A model generated the notes under the pieces. It saw nothing but the letters and a program-made list of their open reading frames with translations. It was not told where the DNA came from and did not search any database. A stretch of DNA of 64,000 nucleotides, from contig NZ_AP014635.1 of NCBI RefSeq assembly GCF_001547935.1, forward strand, positions 682,001 to 746,000, given 5' to 3'. The stretch comes from Vibrio tritonius. GTDB lineage: Bacteria; Pseudomonadota; Gammaproteobacteria; Enterobacterales; Vibrionaceae. Position numbers and translations under genes: made by a program. Below are positions 16,643 through 27,465 of the stretch, piece by piece; within the stretch, counting starts at the first letter, position 1; each line of letters opens with the position of its first letter.

Positions 16643-17983
16643 ATGATTACAATAAAAAAGGGTTTGGACCTTCCTATTTCTGGAACTCCTTCCCAGGTGA
16701 TTAATGATGGTAAAGCCATCAAAAAAGTCGCCTTGCTTGGCGAAGAGTATGTTGGCATGCGTCCAACAATGCATGTTCGCGTAGGTGATGTAGTGAAAAA
16801 AGGTCAGGTACTTTTTGAAGACAAAAAGAACCTTGGCGTGAAATTTACTGCACCAGCTAGCGGTACTGTGTCTGAAATCAACCGTGGTGCAAAACGTGTT
16901 CTTCAATCTGTTGTGATTGAAGTAGCAGGTGATGACCAAGTTGAATTCAACAAGTTCGAAGCCAACCAAATTGCAAGTCTTGATCGTGAAGCGGTCAAAA
17001 CTCAATTGGTGGATTCTGGCCTTTGGACTGCATTGCGTACTCGTCCGTTCAGCAAGGTACCAGCAATTGATTCCAACACTAAAGCGATTTTTGTAACTGC
17101 AATGGATACCAATCCTCTTGCAGCGGAGCCTAGTGTCGTTATCAATGAACAATCTGACGCTTTCAAAGCAGGTTTAGACATTCTTTCAGTTCTAACTGAA
17201 GGTAAAGTGTACGTTTGTAAAAAAGGTACAAGTCTACCTCGTGCGACTCAGTCAAACGTTGAAGAACATGTTTTTGATGGTCCTCACCCAGCAGGTCTTC
17301 CTGGCACTCACATGCATTTCCTTTTCCCTGTAAATGCAGACAATGTGGCATGGTCTATCAACTACCAAGACGTGATTGCGTTCGGTAAGTTGTTCCTAAC
17401 TGGTGAATTGAGCACAGAACGTGTTATTTCTCTTGCTGGCCCAGTTGTAAATAATCCTCGTCTAATTCGTACTGTTGTAGGTGCGAGCCTTGAAGAAATT
17501 TTGGATAACGAAATTATGCCTGGCGAAGTTCGAGTGATTTCTGGTTCTGTACTTTCTGGTACACATGCAACTGGCCCACATGCATACCTTGGCCGTTACC
17601 ATCTTCAAGTTTCAGTATTGCGTGAAGGCCGTGACAAAGAGTTTCTTGGCTGGGCATTACCAGGTAAGAACAAGTTCTCAGTCACTCGCTCTTTCTTAAG
17701 CCACATGTTTAAAGGTCAGTTGTTCAACATGACAACAACGACTGGTGGTAGCGAACGTTCAATGGTGCCAATCGGTAGTTACGAGAAAGTAATGCCGCTA
17801 GACATGGAGCCTACATTATTGCTGCGTGATCTTTGTGCCGGTGACTCTGATAGCGCTGTGCGCTTAGGGGCTCTAGAACTGGATGAAGAAGATCTAGCAT
17901 TATGTACCTTTGTATGTCCTGGTAAATACGAGTACGGCGCGTTACTTCGTGAGTGCCTGGATAAGATTGAGAAAGAAGGGTAA
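16643..17983 (+). CDS. nqrA: Na+-translocating NADH:quinone reductase subunit A
   Basis: NqrA is the largest cytoplasmic subunit of Na+-NQR, the respiratory sodium pump that oxidises NADH and reduces ubiquinone; it contributes to the quinone site. The product from ATG 16643 ([14 protein letters not shown]) is 446 residues, the same as V. cholerae NqrA. A barrel-sandwich segment ([19 protein letters not shown]) lies near residue 55. The frame extends open upstream, but that extension is not part of the family. First gene of nqrABCDEF; nqrB follows after 4 bases. Confidence 0.96.
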   Translation: MITIKKGLDLPISGTPSQVINDGKAIKKVALLGEEYVGMRPTMHVRVGDVVKKGQVLFEDKKNLGVKFTAPASGTVSEINRGAKRVLQSVVIEVAGDDQVEFNKFEANQIASLDREAVKTQLVDSGLWTALRTRPFSKVPAIDSNTKAIFVTAMDTNPLAAEPSVVINEQSDAFKAGLDILSVLTEGKVYVCKKGTSLPRATQSNVEEHVFDGPHPAGLPGTHMHFLFPVNADNVAWSINYQDVIAFGKLFLTGELSTERVISLAGPVVNNPRLIRTVVGASLEEILDNEIMPGEVRVISGSVLSGTHATGPHAYLGRYHLQVSVLREGRDKEFLGWALPGKNKFSVTRSFLSHMFKGQLFNMTTTTGGSERSMVPIGSYEKVMPLDMEPTLLLRDLCAGDSDSAVRLGALELDEEDLALCTFVCPGKYEYGALLRECLDKIEKEG

Positions 17984-17987
17984 TTTC

Positions 17988-19232
17988 ATGGGCCTTAAAA
18001 AGTTTCTTGAGGATATCGAGCATCACTTTGAACCAGGCGGTAAATATGAAATGTGGTTTGCGCTTTACGAAGCTGCAGCGACCATTTTCTATACTCCTGG
18101 TCAAGTGACAAACAAAAGCTCGCACGTCCGTGATGCCGTTGACCTAAAACGCATCATGATCATGGTTTGGCTAGCTGTTTTCCCTGCCATGTTCTTCGGT
18201 ATGTACAACGCTGGTGGTCAAGCCATCGCTGCTTTGCATCACATGTATGCAGGTGACCAATTCACTTCAATTGTGAATGGCAACTGGCACTACTGGTTCA
18301 CCGAAATGATCGGTGGCACTTTGGGTGCAGATGCAGGGTGGGGCAGCAAAATGCTGCTTGGCGCTACTTACTTCCTACCTATCTATGCGACGGTATTTAT
18401 CGTTGGTGGTTTCTGGGAAGTATTGTTCTGTATGGTTCGTAAGCACGAAGTTAACGAAGGTTTCTTTGTTACTTCAATCCTGTTTGCATTGATCGTTCCA
18501 CCAACACTACCTCTATGGCAAGCAGCGCTAGGTATTACCTTCGGTGTGGTTGTTGCTAAAGAAGTATTCGGTGGTACTGGTCGTAACTTCTTGAACCCTG
18601 CATTGGCTGGCCGTGCTTTCCTATTCTTCGCTTACCCAGGTCAAATCTCGGGTGACTTAGTATGGACTGCAGCGGATGGTTTCTCTGGTGCAACTGCTCT
18701 TAGCCAATGGGCTCAAGGTGGCGGCGGTTCACTAGTGAACGCTGCAACTGGTCAAACAATCACTTGGATGGATGCATTCCTAGGTAACATCCCTGGATCA
18801 ATCGGTGAAACTTCAACACTGGCTCTTTTGATCGGTGCTGCACTGATTGTTTACATGGGTATTGCTTCATGGCGCATCATCGGCGGTGTAATGATCGGTA
18901 TGATCGCACTGTCTACTCTATTTAATGTGATTGGTTCAGACACTAACGCAATGTTCAATATGCCTTGGCATTGGCACCTAGTTCTTGGTGGCTTCGCATT
19001 TGGTATGTTCTTCATGGCGACAGACCCAGTTTCTGCTTCTTTCACTAATAAAGGTAAATGGGCTTACGGCATTCTAATCGGCGCAATGTGTGTGTTGGTT
19101 CGTGTGGTTAACCCTGCATACCCAGAAGGCATGATGTTAGCGATCTTGTTCTCTAACCTATTTGCTCCTCTGTTCGACCACGTAGTTGTCGAAAGAAACA
19201 TCAAACGGAGACTAGCGCGCTATGGCAAGTAA
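17988..19232 (+). CDS. nqrB: Na+-translocating NADH:quinone reductase subunit B
   Basis: An integral inner-membrane subunit (414 aa, about 10 membrane segments) that carries riboflavin and a covalently attached FMN and takes part in Na+ translocation. The FMN-acceptor threonine lies in [14 protein letters not shown] (motif SGAT). The start is ATG 17988 ([20 protein letters not shown]), as in V. cholerae. The upstream frame continuing to 17910 overlaps nqrA and is not used. FMN is attached by ApbE, encoded at the end of the cluster. Confidence 0.97.
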   Translation: MGLKKFLEDIEHHFEPGGKYEMWFALYEAAATIFYTPGQVTNKSSHVRDAVDLKRIMIMVWLAVFPAMFFGMYNAGGQAIAALHHMYAGDQFTSIVNGNWHYWFTEMIGGTLGADAGWGSKMLLGATYFLPIYATVFIVGGFWEVLFCMVRKHEVNEGFFVTSILFALIVPPTLPLWQAALGITFGVVVAKEVFGGTGRNFLNPALAGRAFLFFAYPGQISGDLVWTAADGFSGATALSQWAQGGGGSLVNAATGQTITWMDAFLGNIPGSIGETSTLALLIGAALIVYMGIASWRIIGGVMIGMIALSTLFNVIGSDTNAMFNMPWHWHLVLGGFAFGMFFMATDPVSASFTNKGKWAYGILIGAMCVLVRVVNPAYPEGMMLAILFSNLFAPLFDHVVVERNIKRRLARYGK

Positions 19233-20007
19233 TAACGATAGCATTAAAAAAACGCTGTTTGTTGTTATCGTGTTGAGCCTTGTGTGCTCAATCATCGTAT
19301 CGGTAGCGGCAGTCAGCCTGCGTGATAAACAACAACTGAATGCGAAGCTAGATAAACAAAGCAAGATTCTAGATGTGTCAGGCATTGATTTATCTAAAGG
19401 TAAGATCCCTGATCTTTACGCACAGTATATCGAACCAAAACTATTGGATTTCTCAACTGGCGACCTAGTTGATGAGACTAAAGATGGTGTTTCAGCGGCA
19501 GATTACGACCAACGTGCTGCAGCGGGCAACGCAAAACAGTCTATCAAACTGAAAGCAGAAGACGATCCAGCGAAAATCATCAACCGTGCAAATTATGGTC
19601 TTGTTTACCTAGTGAAGAATGGTGATGAAGTTTCTCGTATGATTCTACCAATTCACGGTAATGGTCTATGGTCTATGATGTACGCGTTTGTCGCAGTTGA
19701 AATGGACGCGAACACAGTAGACGGCATCATTTACTACGAACAAGGTGAAACTCCAGGATTGGGTGGTGAAGTTGAGAACCCACAATGGCGTGCTCAATTT
19801 GTTGGTAAAAAACTGTTTGATGAAAACGGTAAGCCTGCAATTCGTATCGTAAAAGGTGGCGCTCCATCAGGTTCTGAACATGGTGTTGATGCTCTATCTG
19901 GTGCAACACTAACTAGTAATGGGGTTCAAAACCAATTCAATTTCTGGTTAGGCGATATGGGCTATGGTCCATTCCTAGCAAAAGTTCGTGACGGAGGTCT
20001 GAACTAA
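19222..20007 (+). CDS. nqrC: Na+-translocating NADH:quinone reductase subunit C
   Basis: A 261-residue subunit with one N-terminal membrane helix (about residues 11-32) and a periplasmic FMN-binding domain. The second covalent FMN is attached to the threonine of [13 protein letters not shown] near residue 229. The start ATG 19222 ([15 protein letters not shown]) overlaps the nqrB stop by 11 bases; the stop overlaps the nqrD ATG by one base (TAATG). Confidence 0.97.
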   Translation: MASNNDSIKKTLFVVIVLSLVCSIIVSVAAVSLRDKQQLNAKLDKQSKILDVSGIDLSKGKIPDLYAQYIEPKLLDFSTGDLVDETKDGVSAADYDQRAAAGNAKQSIKLKAEDDPAKIINRANYGLVYLVKNGDEVSRMILPIHGNGLWSMMYAFVAVEMDANTVDGIIYYEQGETPGLGGEVENPQWRAQFVGKKLFDENGKPAIRIVKGGAPSGSEHGVDALSGATLTSNGVQNQFNFWLGDMGYGPFLAKVRDGGLN

Positions 20008-20639
20008 TGTCTAGTGCAAAAAGTCTTAAAAAGAGCTTGTTAGAGCCGGTATTGGATAACAACCCAATTGCACTTCAAGTGTTGGGTGTGTGTTCTGCTC
20101 TTGCTGTAACAACTAAACTAGAAACAGCGTTTGTAATGACAATTGCGGTTATGTTTGTAACTGCGTTTTCTAACTTCTTTGTTTCTTTGATTCGTAACCA
20201 CATTCCTGGCAGCGTACGTATCATCGTTCAGATGGCTATTATCGCTTCTTTGGTAATCGTGGTAGACCAAATTCTGCGAGCTTACGTTTACGACGTTTCA
20301 AAACAGCTTTCGGTATTCGTTGGTCTGATCATTACTAACTGTATCGTAATGGGTCGTGCAGAAGCATTTGCTATGAAATCTGCGCCAATCCCATCATTTA
20401 TTGATGGTATTGCAAACGGTCTAGGTTACGGTTTCGTATTGGTCACTGTTGGTTTCTTCCGTGAGCTTCTGGGTTCAGGCAAACTTTTCGGTATGGAAGT
20501 TCTGCCTCTAGTGAAAGACGGCGGTTGGTATCAGCCAAATGGTTTGATGCTACTTGCTCCGTCAGCTTTCTTCCTAATCGGCTTCCTGATTTGGGCGATT
20601 CGTACGTTCAAACCTGAACAAGTAGAAGCGAAGGAGTAA
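20007..20639 (+). CDS. nqrD: Na+-translocating NADH:quinone reductase subunit D
   Basis: A 210-residue inner-membrane subunit with six predicted helices, related to RnfE. With NqrE it forms the pseudo-symmetric membrane pair that holds an intramembrane [2Fe-2S] centre. It contains the conserved [17 protein letters not shown] segment with a cysteine positioned for that centre. Coupled to nqrC by a one-base overlap; nqrE follows after 7 bases. Confidence 0.97.
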   Translation: MSSAKSLKKSLLEPVLDNNPIALQVLGVCSALAVTTKLETAFVMTIAVMFVTAFSNFFVSLIRNHIPGSVRIIVQMAIIASLVIVVDQILRAYVYDVSKQLSVFVGLIITNCIVMGRAEAFAMKSAPIPSFIDGIANGLGYGFVLVTVGFFRELLGSGKLFGMEVLPLVKDGGWYQPNGLMLLAPSAFFLIGFLIWAIRTFKPEQVEAKE

Positions 20640-20646
20640 GGTAGTC

Positions 20647-21243
20647 ATGGAACATTATATTAGTTTGCTAGTTAGATCGATTTTTATCGAGAACATGGCG
20701 CTGTCTTTCTTCTTGGGTATGTGTACATTCCTTGCTGTATCAAAGAAAGTTAAGACTTCATTCGGTCTAGGTATCGCGGTAACTGTGGTACTTACCATTG
20801 CTGTTCCGGTAAACAACCTAGTTTACAACTTGTTGCTTAAGCCAGGTGCACTAGGCGAAGGTATCGACCTAAGCTTCCTTAACTTTATTACTTTCATCGG
20901 TGTTATTGCAGCGTTAGTACAGATTCTTGAAATGATTCTGGACCGCTTCTTCCCACCGTTGTACAACGCGTTAGGTATCTTCCTACCTTTGATCACAGTT
21001 AACTGTGCAATCTTCGGTGGCGTATCTTTCATGGTACAACGTGACTACAACTTCGGTGAATCGGTTGTCTACGGCTTTGGCTCAGGTTTGGGCTGGATGC
21101 TAGCAATCGTTGCTCTTGCAGGTATCCGTGAGAAAATGAAGTACTCAGACGTACCTCCTGGTCTGCGTGGTCTAGGTATTACCTTTATCACTGCTGGTCT
21201 AATGGCGATTGGCTTTATGTCTTTCTCTGGTGTTCAACTGTAA
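20647..21243 (+). CDS. nqrE: Na+-translocating NADH:quinone reductase subunit E
   Basis: A 198-residue membrane subunit with six helices, homologous to RnfA. The conserved half-helix cysteines occur in [14 protein letters not shown] and [14 protein letters not shown], which in the solved Na+-NQR structures lie at the NqrD/NqrE interface. It starts [20 protein letters not shown], the standard NqrE N-terminus. Confidence 0.97.
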   Translation: MEHYISLLVRSIFIENMALSFFLGMCTFLAVSKKVKTSFGLGIAVTVVLTIAVPVNNLVYNLLLKPGALGEGIDLSFLNFITFIGVIAALVQILEMILDRFFPPLYNALGIFLPLITVNCAIFGGVSFMVQRDYNFGESVVYGFGSGLGWMLAIVALAGIREKMKYSDVPPGLRGLGITFITAGLMAIGFMSFSGVQL

Positions 21244-21276
21244 GTCGGGTAAACCGCAACAATTAAGGAATAGTCA

Positions 21277-22503
21277 ATGGACGTTATTCTTCTTGGTGTA
21301 GTGATGTTTACTCTGATTGTACTGGTATTGGTATTAGTGATTCTATTCGCTAAATCAAAACTGGTTCCAACAGGTGACATTACAATCTCTATCAACGGCG
21401 ATCCTGAAAAATCGTTCGTTACTCAACCAGGCGGTAAGCTACTGAGTGCTCTTGCTGGTGCAGGCGTATTCGTATCTTCAGCTTGTGGTGGCGGTGGCTC
21501 TTGTGGTCAGTGTCGCGTAAAAGTTAAATCTGGCGGTGGTGACATTCTACCTACAGAGCTTGATCACATTACTAAAGGTGAAGCTCGCGAAGGTGAACGT
21601 CTATCTTGTCAAGTTGCAGTGAAAACTGATATGGAACTTGAATTGCCAGAAGAGATCTTTGGTGTGAAAAAATGGGAATGTACTGTTATCTCTAACGATA
21701 ACAAAGCAACCTTCATCAAAGAACTTAAGCTGCAAATTCCTGATGGCGAATCTGTACCTTTCCGTGCAGGTGGTTACATTCAGATTGAAGCTCCAGCGCA
21801 CCACGTAAAATACTCAGACTTTGATGTACCTGAGAAATTCCGTGAAGACTGGGATAAATTCAATCTGTTCCGCTATGAGTCAAAAGTAGATGAGCCTATC
21901 ATCCGTGCTTACTCAATGGCTAACTACCCAGAAGAACACGGTATCATCATGCTTAACGTGCGTATCGCGACTCCGCCACCACGTAACCCTGATGTACCGC
22001 CAGGTCAAATGTCTTCTTACATCTGGTCACTAAAAGAAGGTGATAAGTGTACGATTTCTGGCCCATTTGGTGAGTTCTTCGCGAAAGATACTGACGCAGA
22101 AATGGTATTTATCGGTGGTGGTGCAGGTATGGCTCCTATGCGTTCTCATATCTTCGACCAGCTAAAACGTCTAGATTCGAAACGTAAGATTTCATTCTGG
22201 TACGGTGCTCGTTCAACTCGCGAAATGTTCTATGTTGAAGACTTCGATACGCTAGCAGCTGAACACGATAACTTCACATGGCACGTAGCTCTGTCTGATC
22301 CAACTCCAGAAGATAACTGGGATGGTTACACAGGCTTCATCCACAACGTTGTGTACGAAAACTACCTACGTGATCATGAAGCACCAGAAGATTGTGAATA
22401 CTACATGTGTGGTCCACCAATCATGAACGCTTCTGTTATCAACATGCTACATAACCTAGGTGTTGAAGACGAAAACATTCTATTGGATGACTTCGGTGGT
22501 TAA
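21277..22503 (+). CDS. nqrF: Na+-translocating NADH:quinone reductase subunit F
   Basis: The NADH-oxidising subunit (408 aa): one N-terminal membrane helix (about 3-25), a ferredoxin domain with [2Fe-2S] cysteines in [14 protein letters not shown] and LSCQVAV, then a ferredoxin-reductase module with the FAD motif RAYSMANYP and NAD-binding [13 protein letters not shown]. The C-terminus [10 protein letters not shown] is family-typical. Preceded by AAGGA; last of the six structural nqr genes. Confidence 0.97.
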   Translation: MDVILLGVVMFTLIVLVLVLVILFAKSKLVPTGDITISINGDPEKSFVTQPGGKLLSALAGAGVFVSSACGGGGSCGQCRVKVKSGGGDILPTELDHITKGEAREGERLSCQVAVKTDMELELPEEIFGVKKWECTVISNDNKATFIKELKLQIPDGESVPFRAGGYIQIEAPAHHVKYSDFDVPEKFREDWDKFNLFRYESKVDEPIIRAYSMANYPEEHGIIMLNVRIATPPPRNPDVPPGQMSSYIWSLKEGDKCTISGPFGEFFAKDTDAEMVFIGGGAGMAPMRSHIFDQLKRLDSKRKISFWYGARSTREMFYVEDFDTLAAEHDNFTWHVALSDPTPEDNWDGYTGFIHNVVYENYLRDHEAPEDCEYYMCGPPIMNASVINMLHNLGVEDENILLDDFGG

Positions 22504-22672
22504 TCTCCGGTCTCTAAGCTGAATGATGGCTGGCTTCCATAGGAAGTCAGCCATTCTTTCGTTTAAGGCTGCGCTATTATTTTATGCATTGTGCTTTCTT
22601 TCGCGGAAAGCTGAGCTGTGATAGGAAAGGCAAACGATGCTTTCTCTATCCCAGTTTATTAAAGGTGAGTAT

Positions 22673-23680
22673 GTGAAATACCTCTTCGTCTTGTTCTCAT
22701 GTTTGGTTTTTTTAGCCGGTTGTGGCCGTCAAGTTGAACAAGTGCATTTAAGTGGTCCTACTATGGGGACGACTTATAATGTGAAATATCTGGTTGCAGA
22801 AACATCACCTGATGCAGCGGTATTGCAGCAAGGGATCGATAAGATCCTTGTTCAAGTGAACGATCAAATGTCGACGTATCGCAAAGATTCAGAATTGAGT
22901 CGCTTTAATCAGACTCATGATACTGAACCGTTTATCCTGTCAAAGGAAACGGCAACCGTAGTGAAAGAAGCGCTGCGGTTGAATAAGCTAACATTAGGTA
23001 AGCTGGATGTGACGGTCGGCCCTTTAGTGAATTTATGGGGTTTTGGTCCGGAGGGGAGACCCGATAAAGTGCCTTCTGCCAAGGCACTAGCAGATCGTCG
23101 AGCTGAGGTCGGTATTTCACATCTGACATTAGATGGTGTGCAACTTAGCAAAGACATCCCTAATTTGTATGTCGATTTATCGACGATTGCCAAAGGTTGG
23201 GGAGTCGACCAAGTGGCCGATTATCTCGAACAATCAGGTATAGACAACTATATGGTTGAGATCGGTGGAGAAATTCGACTTAAAGGTCTTAACCGTGATG
23301 GTGTAAAATGGCGTATAGCAATTGAAAAGCCAGTGGCGAATGAACGTAGTGTTCAGGAAATTATTAGCCCTGGAACGATGGCCATGGCAACATCGGGCGA
23401 TTACCGTAATTACTTTGAACAAGATGGTATTCGATATTCCCATATTATCGACCCTGACACCGGAAAACCGATTAATAATCGAGTGGTGTCAGTTACGGTA
23501 TTGCATCCATCTTGTATGACTGCCGATGGCTTAGCCACGGGATTAATGGTTTTAGGCGATGAGCAAGGAATGGCCATTGCTAAGCAACATCACTTAGCGG
23601 TGATGATGATTGTGAAAACGGATACAGGATTCGAAGAAAAAGTTTCAGAGGCTTTTCGCCCTTATCTGAAAAAGCAGTAA
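22673..23680 (+). CDS. apbE: FAD:protein FMN transferase
   Basis: ApbE uses FAD to attach FMN to the SGAT threonines of NqrB and NqrC; it is a periplasmic-side lipoprotein. From GTG 22673 the product is 335 residues: signal MKYLFVLFSCLVFLAGC with lipobox LAGC, then GPTMGTTYNVKY, and the metal/FAD-binding MVEIGGEIRLKG and TMAMATSGDYRN segments. AAAGGTG precedes 22673. An upstream ATG (22637) in frame, with AGGAAAGG before it, would add 12 residues to the signal peptide; I prefer the shorter form. It lies with the nqr genes, whose products it matures. Confidence 0.94.
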   Translation: MKYLFVLFSCLVFLAGCGRQVEQVHLSGPTMGTTYNVKYLVAETSPDAAVLQQGIDKILVQVNDQMSTYRKDSELSRFNQTHDTEPFILSKETATVVKEALRLNKLTLGKLDVTVGPLVNLWGFGPEGRPDKVPSAKALADRRAEVGISHLTLDGVQLSKDIPNLYVDLSTIAKGWGVDQVADYLEQSGIDNYMVEIGGEIRLKGLNRDGVKWRIAIEKPVANERSVQEIISPGTMAMATSGDYRNYFEQDGIRYSHIIDPDTGKPINNRVVSVTVLHPSCMTADGLATGLMVLGDEQGMAIAKQHHLAVMMIVKTDTGFEEKVSEAFRPYLKKQ

Positions 23681-23698
23681 ATAAGTGAGCAGATTATT

Positions 23699-23932
23699 AT
23701 GAGTACATTTTTGATTACATTTGCCATCTTTGTCTGTGTGATTGCAGCAATGGCAGTAGGTTATATCTTCCAGAAAAAAGTAGTACGTGGTAGCTGTGGT
23801 GGTTTAGGTGCCGTAGGTATCGAGAAAGTGTGTAACTGCCCAGAGCCGTGTGATGCACGCAAACGTCGCGAAGCGAAAGCCGCCAAACGTGCAGCATTGG
23901 TTGCGGAATGGGAAAAGGATCGTATTGCCTAA
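23699..23932 (+). CDS. nqrM: Na+-NQR maturation protein NqrM
   Basis: A 77-residue protein with one N-terminal membrane helix (about 3-22, FLITFAIFVCVIAAMAVGYIF) and a cysteine cluster CGGLGAVGIEKVCNCPEPC. NqrM is needed to assemble the membrane iron-sulfur centre in NqrD/NqrE, and the four cysteines are thought to deliver iron. Its place after apbE closes the maturation set nqrABCDEF-apbE-nqrM. Confidence 0.93.
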   Translation: MSTFLITFAIFVCVIAAMAVGYIFQKKVVRGSCGGLGAVGIEKVCNCPEPCDARKRREAKAAKRAALVAEWEKDRIA

Positions 23933-23973
23933 CTTAACTTATAACTGAGATAGGTAATAAAACCGGGTTGATG

Positions 23974-25194
23974 TTAATTGCTTACGAGTAAATTACGTCC
24001 CCGGTTTTTTGCTAAATAGAGCCGACTATCTGCAAGGGTGAGCAGTTGATTGATGTCGCTATCATCCCCCTGAGCGGTTCCGATGCTGATGGTAACTCGA
24101 ATTGAGTTGTCTAAATAGGGAATGGTTGTTTTCTCTATTCTTTGCCTTAGATTGTCGAGCCGTTGGATAAAATCATCATAGGTGCCGAAAAACTGAACAC
24201 AAAATTCTTCGCCACCAAATCTTGCCACGACGGAGTCGGAAAAGTAGAGGTTTAGTATGTGAGCCACCGAGGTGAGTACTTTATCGCCACCATCATGACC
24301 CCAAGTATCGTTCACTTTTTTAAAATGGTCGATGTCCATCATGGCAACATGACAGCTGTGTTTGGTTTGCTCTTTGTATTGATTAAAAAAGTAGCGCCGA
24401 TTCCACAATCCGGTTAATGCATCTTGGTTAGCCAGTCGAAACAGTTCGTTATTCGCTTCTTTCATATCCAATAGCTGGTGGACTCGGCAGTAAAATTCTT
24501 CTTGATTAAAGGGTTTGTTTAAGAAGTCATTAGCTCCCGCTTTAAGAAAGCGGGCCGTCATGGTTTTATCTTCAGAGCTTGATACGCCTAAGATGGCTAA
24601 TTCGTTTTTACTGACGGACTGGCGAATTTCACGAATCATCTCTATGCCGTCTTTGTGAGGCATGTCATGGTCGGTAATTATAATGCTAATATCTTTATTT
24701 TCTTGAAGTTTTTTTAGTGCATCATTGCCATCAATTGCCGTTGTTGTACGAATATATTGATGTTCAAGAAGTTGTGAAACATGGCGACGAACGGTTTTGG
24801 AATCATCTACAACAAGTGCATGATGATTTTGATTGTTAAATAATCGTTTCATCATAGGAATGATGTAAGACACTGAACTCATGCTGTCCTTGAGTATATA
24901 ATCTAATACTCCTCTGGCGATGCAGCGTTCACGCACTTTTTCATTGAATGTGGCGGTAAGTACTACGACTTTTTGTTTCGTAGCAAGCACTAGGTCGATC
25001 ACTTCTCCATCTTGAGCGTCAGGTAAGCAGTAATCTAGTACTGCACAGAAAAAGGTATGGCCCTGAGATATGATGTGTTTCGCTTCTGCCAAGGATTCTG
25101 CGCAAATGACCTCATAGCCAATTTGAGATAGCTGGTTAAATAGGTAGTTACGAAAAGCTCTACTGTCCTCTACAACTAGAATTTTATGATTCAA
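23974..25194 (-). CDS. Diguanylate cyclase with two receiver domains
   Basis: A 406-residue soluble response regulator: receiver 1 (about 3-118, phospho-acceptor Asp54 in AVLDYCLPD), receiver 2 (about 124-245, Asp175 in ITDHDMPHKDG) and a C-terminal GGDEF domain (about 253-405) with intact signature GGEEF (327-331), NQDALTGLWNRRYF and DIDHFKKVND. It should make cyclic di-GMP when phosphorylated. The inhibitory RxxD motif is absent (FSDS at the expected place), so product inhibition by that site is unlikely. Monocistronic; no histidine kinase is adjacent, so its partner is elsewhere. Confidence 0.92.
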   Translation of the reverse strand: MNHKILVVEDSRAFRNYLFNQLSQIGYEVICAESLAEAKHIISQGHTFFCAVLDYCLPDAQDGEVIDLVLATKQKVVVLTATFNEKVRERCIARGVLDYILKDSMSSVSYIIPMMKRLFNNQNHHALVVDDSKTVRRHVSQLLEHQYIRTTTAIDGNDALKKLQENKDISIIITDHDMPHKDGIEMIREIRQSVSKNELAILGVSSSEDKTMTARFLKAGANDFLNKPFNQEEFYCRVHQLLDMKEANNELFRLANQDALTGLWNRRYFFNQYKEQTKHSCHVAMMDIDHFKKVNDTWGHDGGDKVLTSVAHILNLYFSDSVVARFGGEEFCVQFFGTYDDFIQRLDNLRQRIEKTTIPYLDNSIRVTISIGTAQGDDSDINQLLTLADSRLYLAKNRGRNLLVSN

Positions 25195-25313
25195 GTCACC
25201 ACCCTTGTTCCCACGCGCTTGTCGGTTATTTAACTATAAAAAGAATAGATCTAAATTTGAGAAACGCCTCTTTATTCCCGAATTAAGTGTCTGTTTTGCG
25301 ATAATTGTGTATA

Positions 25314-25329
25314 CTGTTTTTACATACAG
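25314..25329 (+). promoter_or_regulatory. LexA box upstream of dinB
   Basis: CTGTTTTTACATACAG is an exact CTGT-N8-ACAG SOS box, 19 bases before the dinB start, with flanking TATA...TGTA. It predicts SOS induction of DNA polymerase IV. Confidence 0.9.
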
Positions 25330-25347
25330 TGTATTTGAGCTGAAGAT

Positions 25348-26415
25348 GTGAGCACAGAACGACTAAAAAAAATTATTCATATCGATATGGATTGTTTTTA
25401 TGCAGCAGTTGAAATGCGTGATCACCCTGAATACCGTGGGCGGCCTCTGGCTGTCGGTGGTAGTGAGAAGCAGCGTGGCGTCTTAAGTACCTGTAATTAT
25501 GAAGCGCGTCAATTTGGATTGCACTCGGCAATGCCTACCGCACAAGCCCTTAAATTGTGCCCCAACCTTTTGCTTGTACCTGGACGTATGCAGGTTTACA
25601 AATCTGTATCTCGTCAGATTCATGCTATTTTTCAACGTTATACCTCAATTATTGAGCCTTTATCCCTTGATGAGGCGTTTCTTGACGTTACAGATAGCCA
25701 TTTATGTCATGGCAGTGCCACATTGATTGCAGAAGCAATTCGGCGTGATATTTGGCAAGAGCTGAATCTCACGGCTTCAGCTGGTGTTGCTCCAGTGAAG
25801 TTTCTAGCTAAAGTGGCTTCGGATATGAATAAACCGAACGGTCAGTTTGTTGTTCCCCCTGATAACGTTCAAGACGTGGTCGATAAACTGCCGCTGGGGA
25901 AAATACCCGGAGTAGGCAAGGTGAGTCTAGAAAAGCTCAATCGTGCCGGGTTTTATTTATGTGAAGATATCAAAAATAGTGATTATCGAGATTTGTTGAT
26001 TAAATTTGGCCGCTTAGGTGAGTCATTATGGAAGAAAAGCCACGGCGTTGATCGTCGAGAAGTGATTGTTGAGAGAGAACGTAAGTCTGTTGGTGTTGAA
26101 CGTACGTTTAGCCACAATATCTCTAGTTATGAAGAGTGCTGGCAGGTGATTGAACGAAAGTTATTTCCAGAACTTGACCAACGGCTAACTAAAGCTTGCC
26201 CTGAAAGAGCGATTATCAAGCAAGGTATCAAGGTGAAGTTTGCCGACTTTCAACTTACAACTATCGAGCATATTCATCCCCAGTTGGAGCTTAGTGATTT
26301 TAAAGGGTTGCTCCGTGAGGTGTTGCGACGTCAACAGGGACGGGAGATTCGTTTGCTCGGACTATCTGTCATGCTCAAACCTGAAGCTCCTGGAGAGCAA
26401 CTTAGCTTTTTTTAA
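25348..26415 (+). CDS. dinB: DNA polymerase IV (Y family)
   Basis: An error-prone translesion polymerase of 355 residues (E. coli 351). Catalytic carboxylates are in HIDMDCFYAAVE (near residue 9) and SLDEAFLDVT (near 103); the steric-gate region YAAVEM is present. A C-terminal beta-clamp motif is apparent in EQLSFF. The start is GTG 25348 (MSTERLKKIIHIDMD), no better ATG being upstream. The preceding LexA box makes it an SOS gene. Confidence 0.96.
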   Translation: MSTERLKKIIHIDMDCFYAAVEMRDHPEYRGRPLAVGGSEKQRGVLSTCNYEARQFGLHSAMPTAQALKLCPNLLLVPGRMQVYKSVSRQIHAIFQRYTSIIEPLSLDEAFLDVTDSHLCHGSATLIAEAIRRDIWQELNLTASAGVAPVKFLAKVASDMNKPNGQFVVPPDNVQDVVDKLPLGKIPGVGKVSLEKLNRAGFYLCEDIKNSDYRDLLIKFGRLGESLWKKSHGVDRREVIVERERKSVGVERTFSHNISSYEECWQVIERKLFPELDQRLTKACPERAIIKQGIKVKFADFQLTTIEHIHPQLELSDFKGLLREVLRRQQGREIRLLGLSVMLKPEAPGEQLSFF

Positions 26416-26475
26416 TTTGCAGTGAAATTAAGTACACTGGTAATTAAACACAGTTACTTGTTTTTAAGAGAGAAA

Positions 26476-27222
26476 ATGATGAGACCAATACTCTTTATCG
26501 TGACCCTACTGACTTGTACTTCTGCGCTGGCTTCCCAGTGTCGAGTTGATATTAAGAATGAAGTACATATCAGAAATGACCAAGTAGAGATTCATCGTGC
26601 CGATGGTCAAATAGCGACACTAGCTGCTGATAATCAGTTACAGATAGACGGTCAATCGGTTGCTCTTAATTCAGAACAAGCGTCTGCTATGGGGCGGTTT
26701 CGCCAAAGTATGAGTGATAGTGTTCCTAAGGTGAAACAGGTCATTACTGATGGGTTGGCGATGGCGGATTCTGTCATCGATGATTTGTCTGCCAGTATGG
26801 GAGAGCCTGGTGCATTTGATAATTTAAAGGAGGGGGTTCGCTCCTATGCACAAGACTGGGAGGGTCGTTACTATAAAAACGGCGAGTTCGTGTTACCGGC
26901 CAGCAGTTATGAACAAATGAAGCAACAGTGGACGGGAGAGTTTGAAAAGGCCAAGGTCTTTTTTAGCCGAGAATTTATGACTAATGCTTTCAATACCATA
27001 GCGCAAAGTATGAAAGAAGAGGGGGGATTTAATCTCACCAAATTAAATGATTTGATGGCGAAACTCAAAACGTCGATGGCTGATCACTTAAAAGCGCATC
27101 AAAAAGAGCTGAATAAAAAGCGTGCAGAGCTATGTGATTCACTCGATAACATGGTTGAGCAAGAAAAGTCTTTGCATAACAAGATTCCACAACTCAAAGA
27201 TTATCAAGTCTTTACTATTTAA
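26476..27222 (+). CDS. yggN: DUF2884 / YggN family periplasmic protein
   Basis: A 248-residue exported protein of the YggN family; function unknown. The ATG at 26476 (MMRPILFIVTLLTCTSALA) gives a compact signal peptide with cleavage before SQCRVDIKNEVHI; AAGAGAG precedes it. The frame is open to 26422, but that would bury the signal peptide behind a hydrophilic stretch. The remainder is rich in helices with coiled-coil tendency near the C-terminus. A strong terminator follows. Confidence 0.82.
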   Translation: MMRPILFIVTLLTCTSALASQCRVDIKNEVHIRNDQVEIHRADGQIATLAADNQLQIDGQSVALNSEQASAMGRFRQSMSDSVPKVKQVITDGLAMADSVIDDLSASMGEPGAFDNLKEGVRSYAQDWEGRYYKNGEFVLPASSYEQMKQQWTGEFEKAKVFFSREFMTNAFNTIAQSMKEEGGFNLTKLNDLMAKLKTSMADHLKAHQKELNKKRAELCDSLDNMVEQEKSLHNKIPQLKDYQVFTI

Positions 27223-27250
27223 GCTCATTAAGCTCAAACATTTCAATCAT

Positions 27251-27286
27251 GATAAGGCGCTGTTTAACAGCGCCTTATCAGTTTTT
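27251..27286 (+). terminator. Terminator after yggN
   Basis: Perfect 12-bp stem GATAAGGCGCTG / CAGCGCCTTATC with a 5-base loop and a T run, 28 bases after the yggN stop. Confidence 0.92.
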
Positions 27287-27465
27287 ATCGAGGCAAGTGG
27301 TTGTTTGGTTGAATTAAAGGATAAAAAACAATCAGAGAGAGTGGGGGTGATATAATTGTTTACTGTTTGGCTTTTTATTGGTTCACATCACTTAAATTCA
27401 TTGATTAATTAGTGGAATTAATTTACTGTACTAGCCAACTAGTTCGTAAGTATTTGTGAGTGGTA

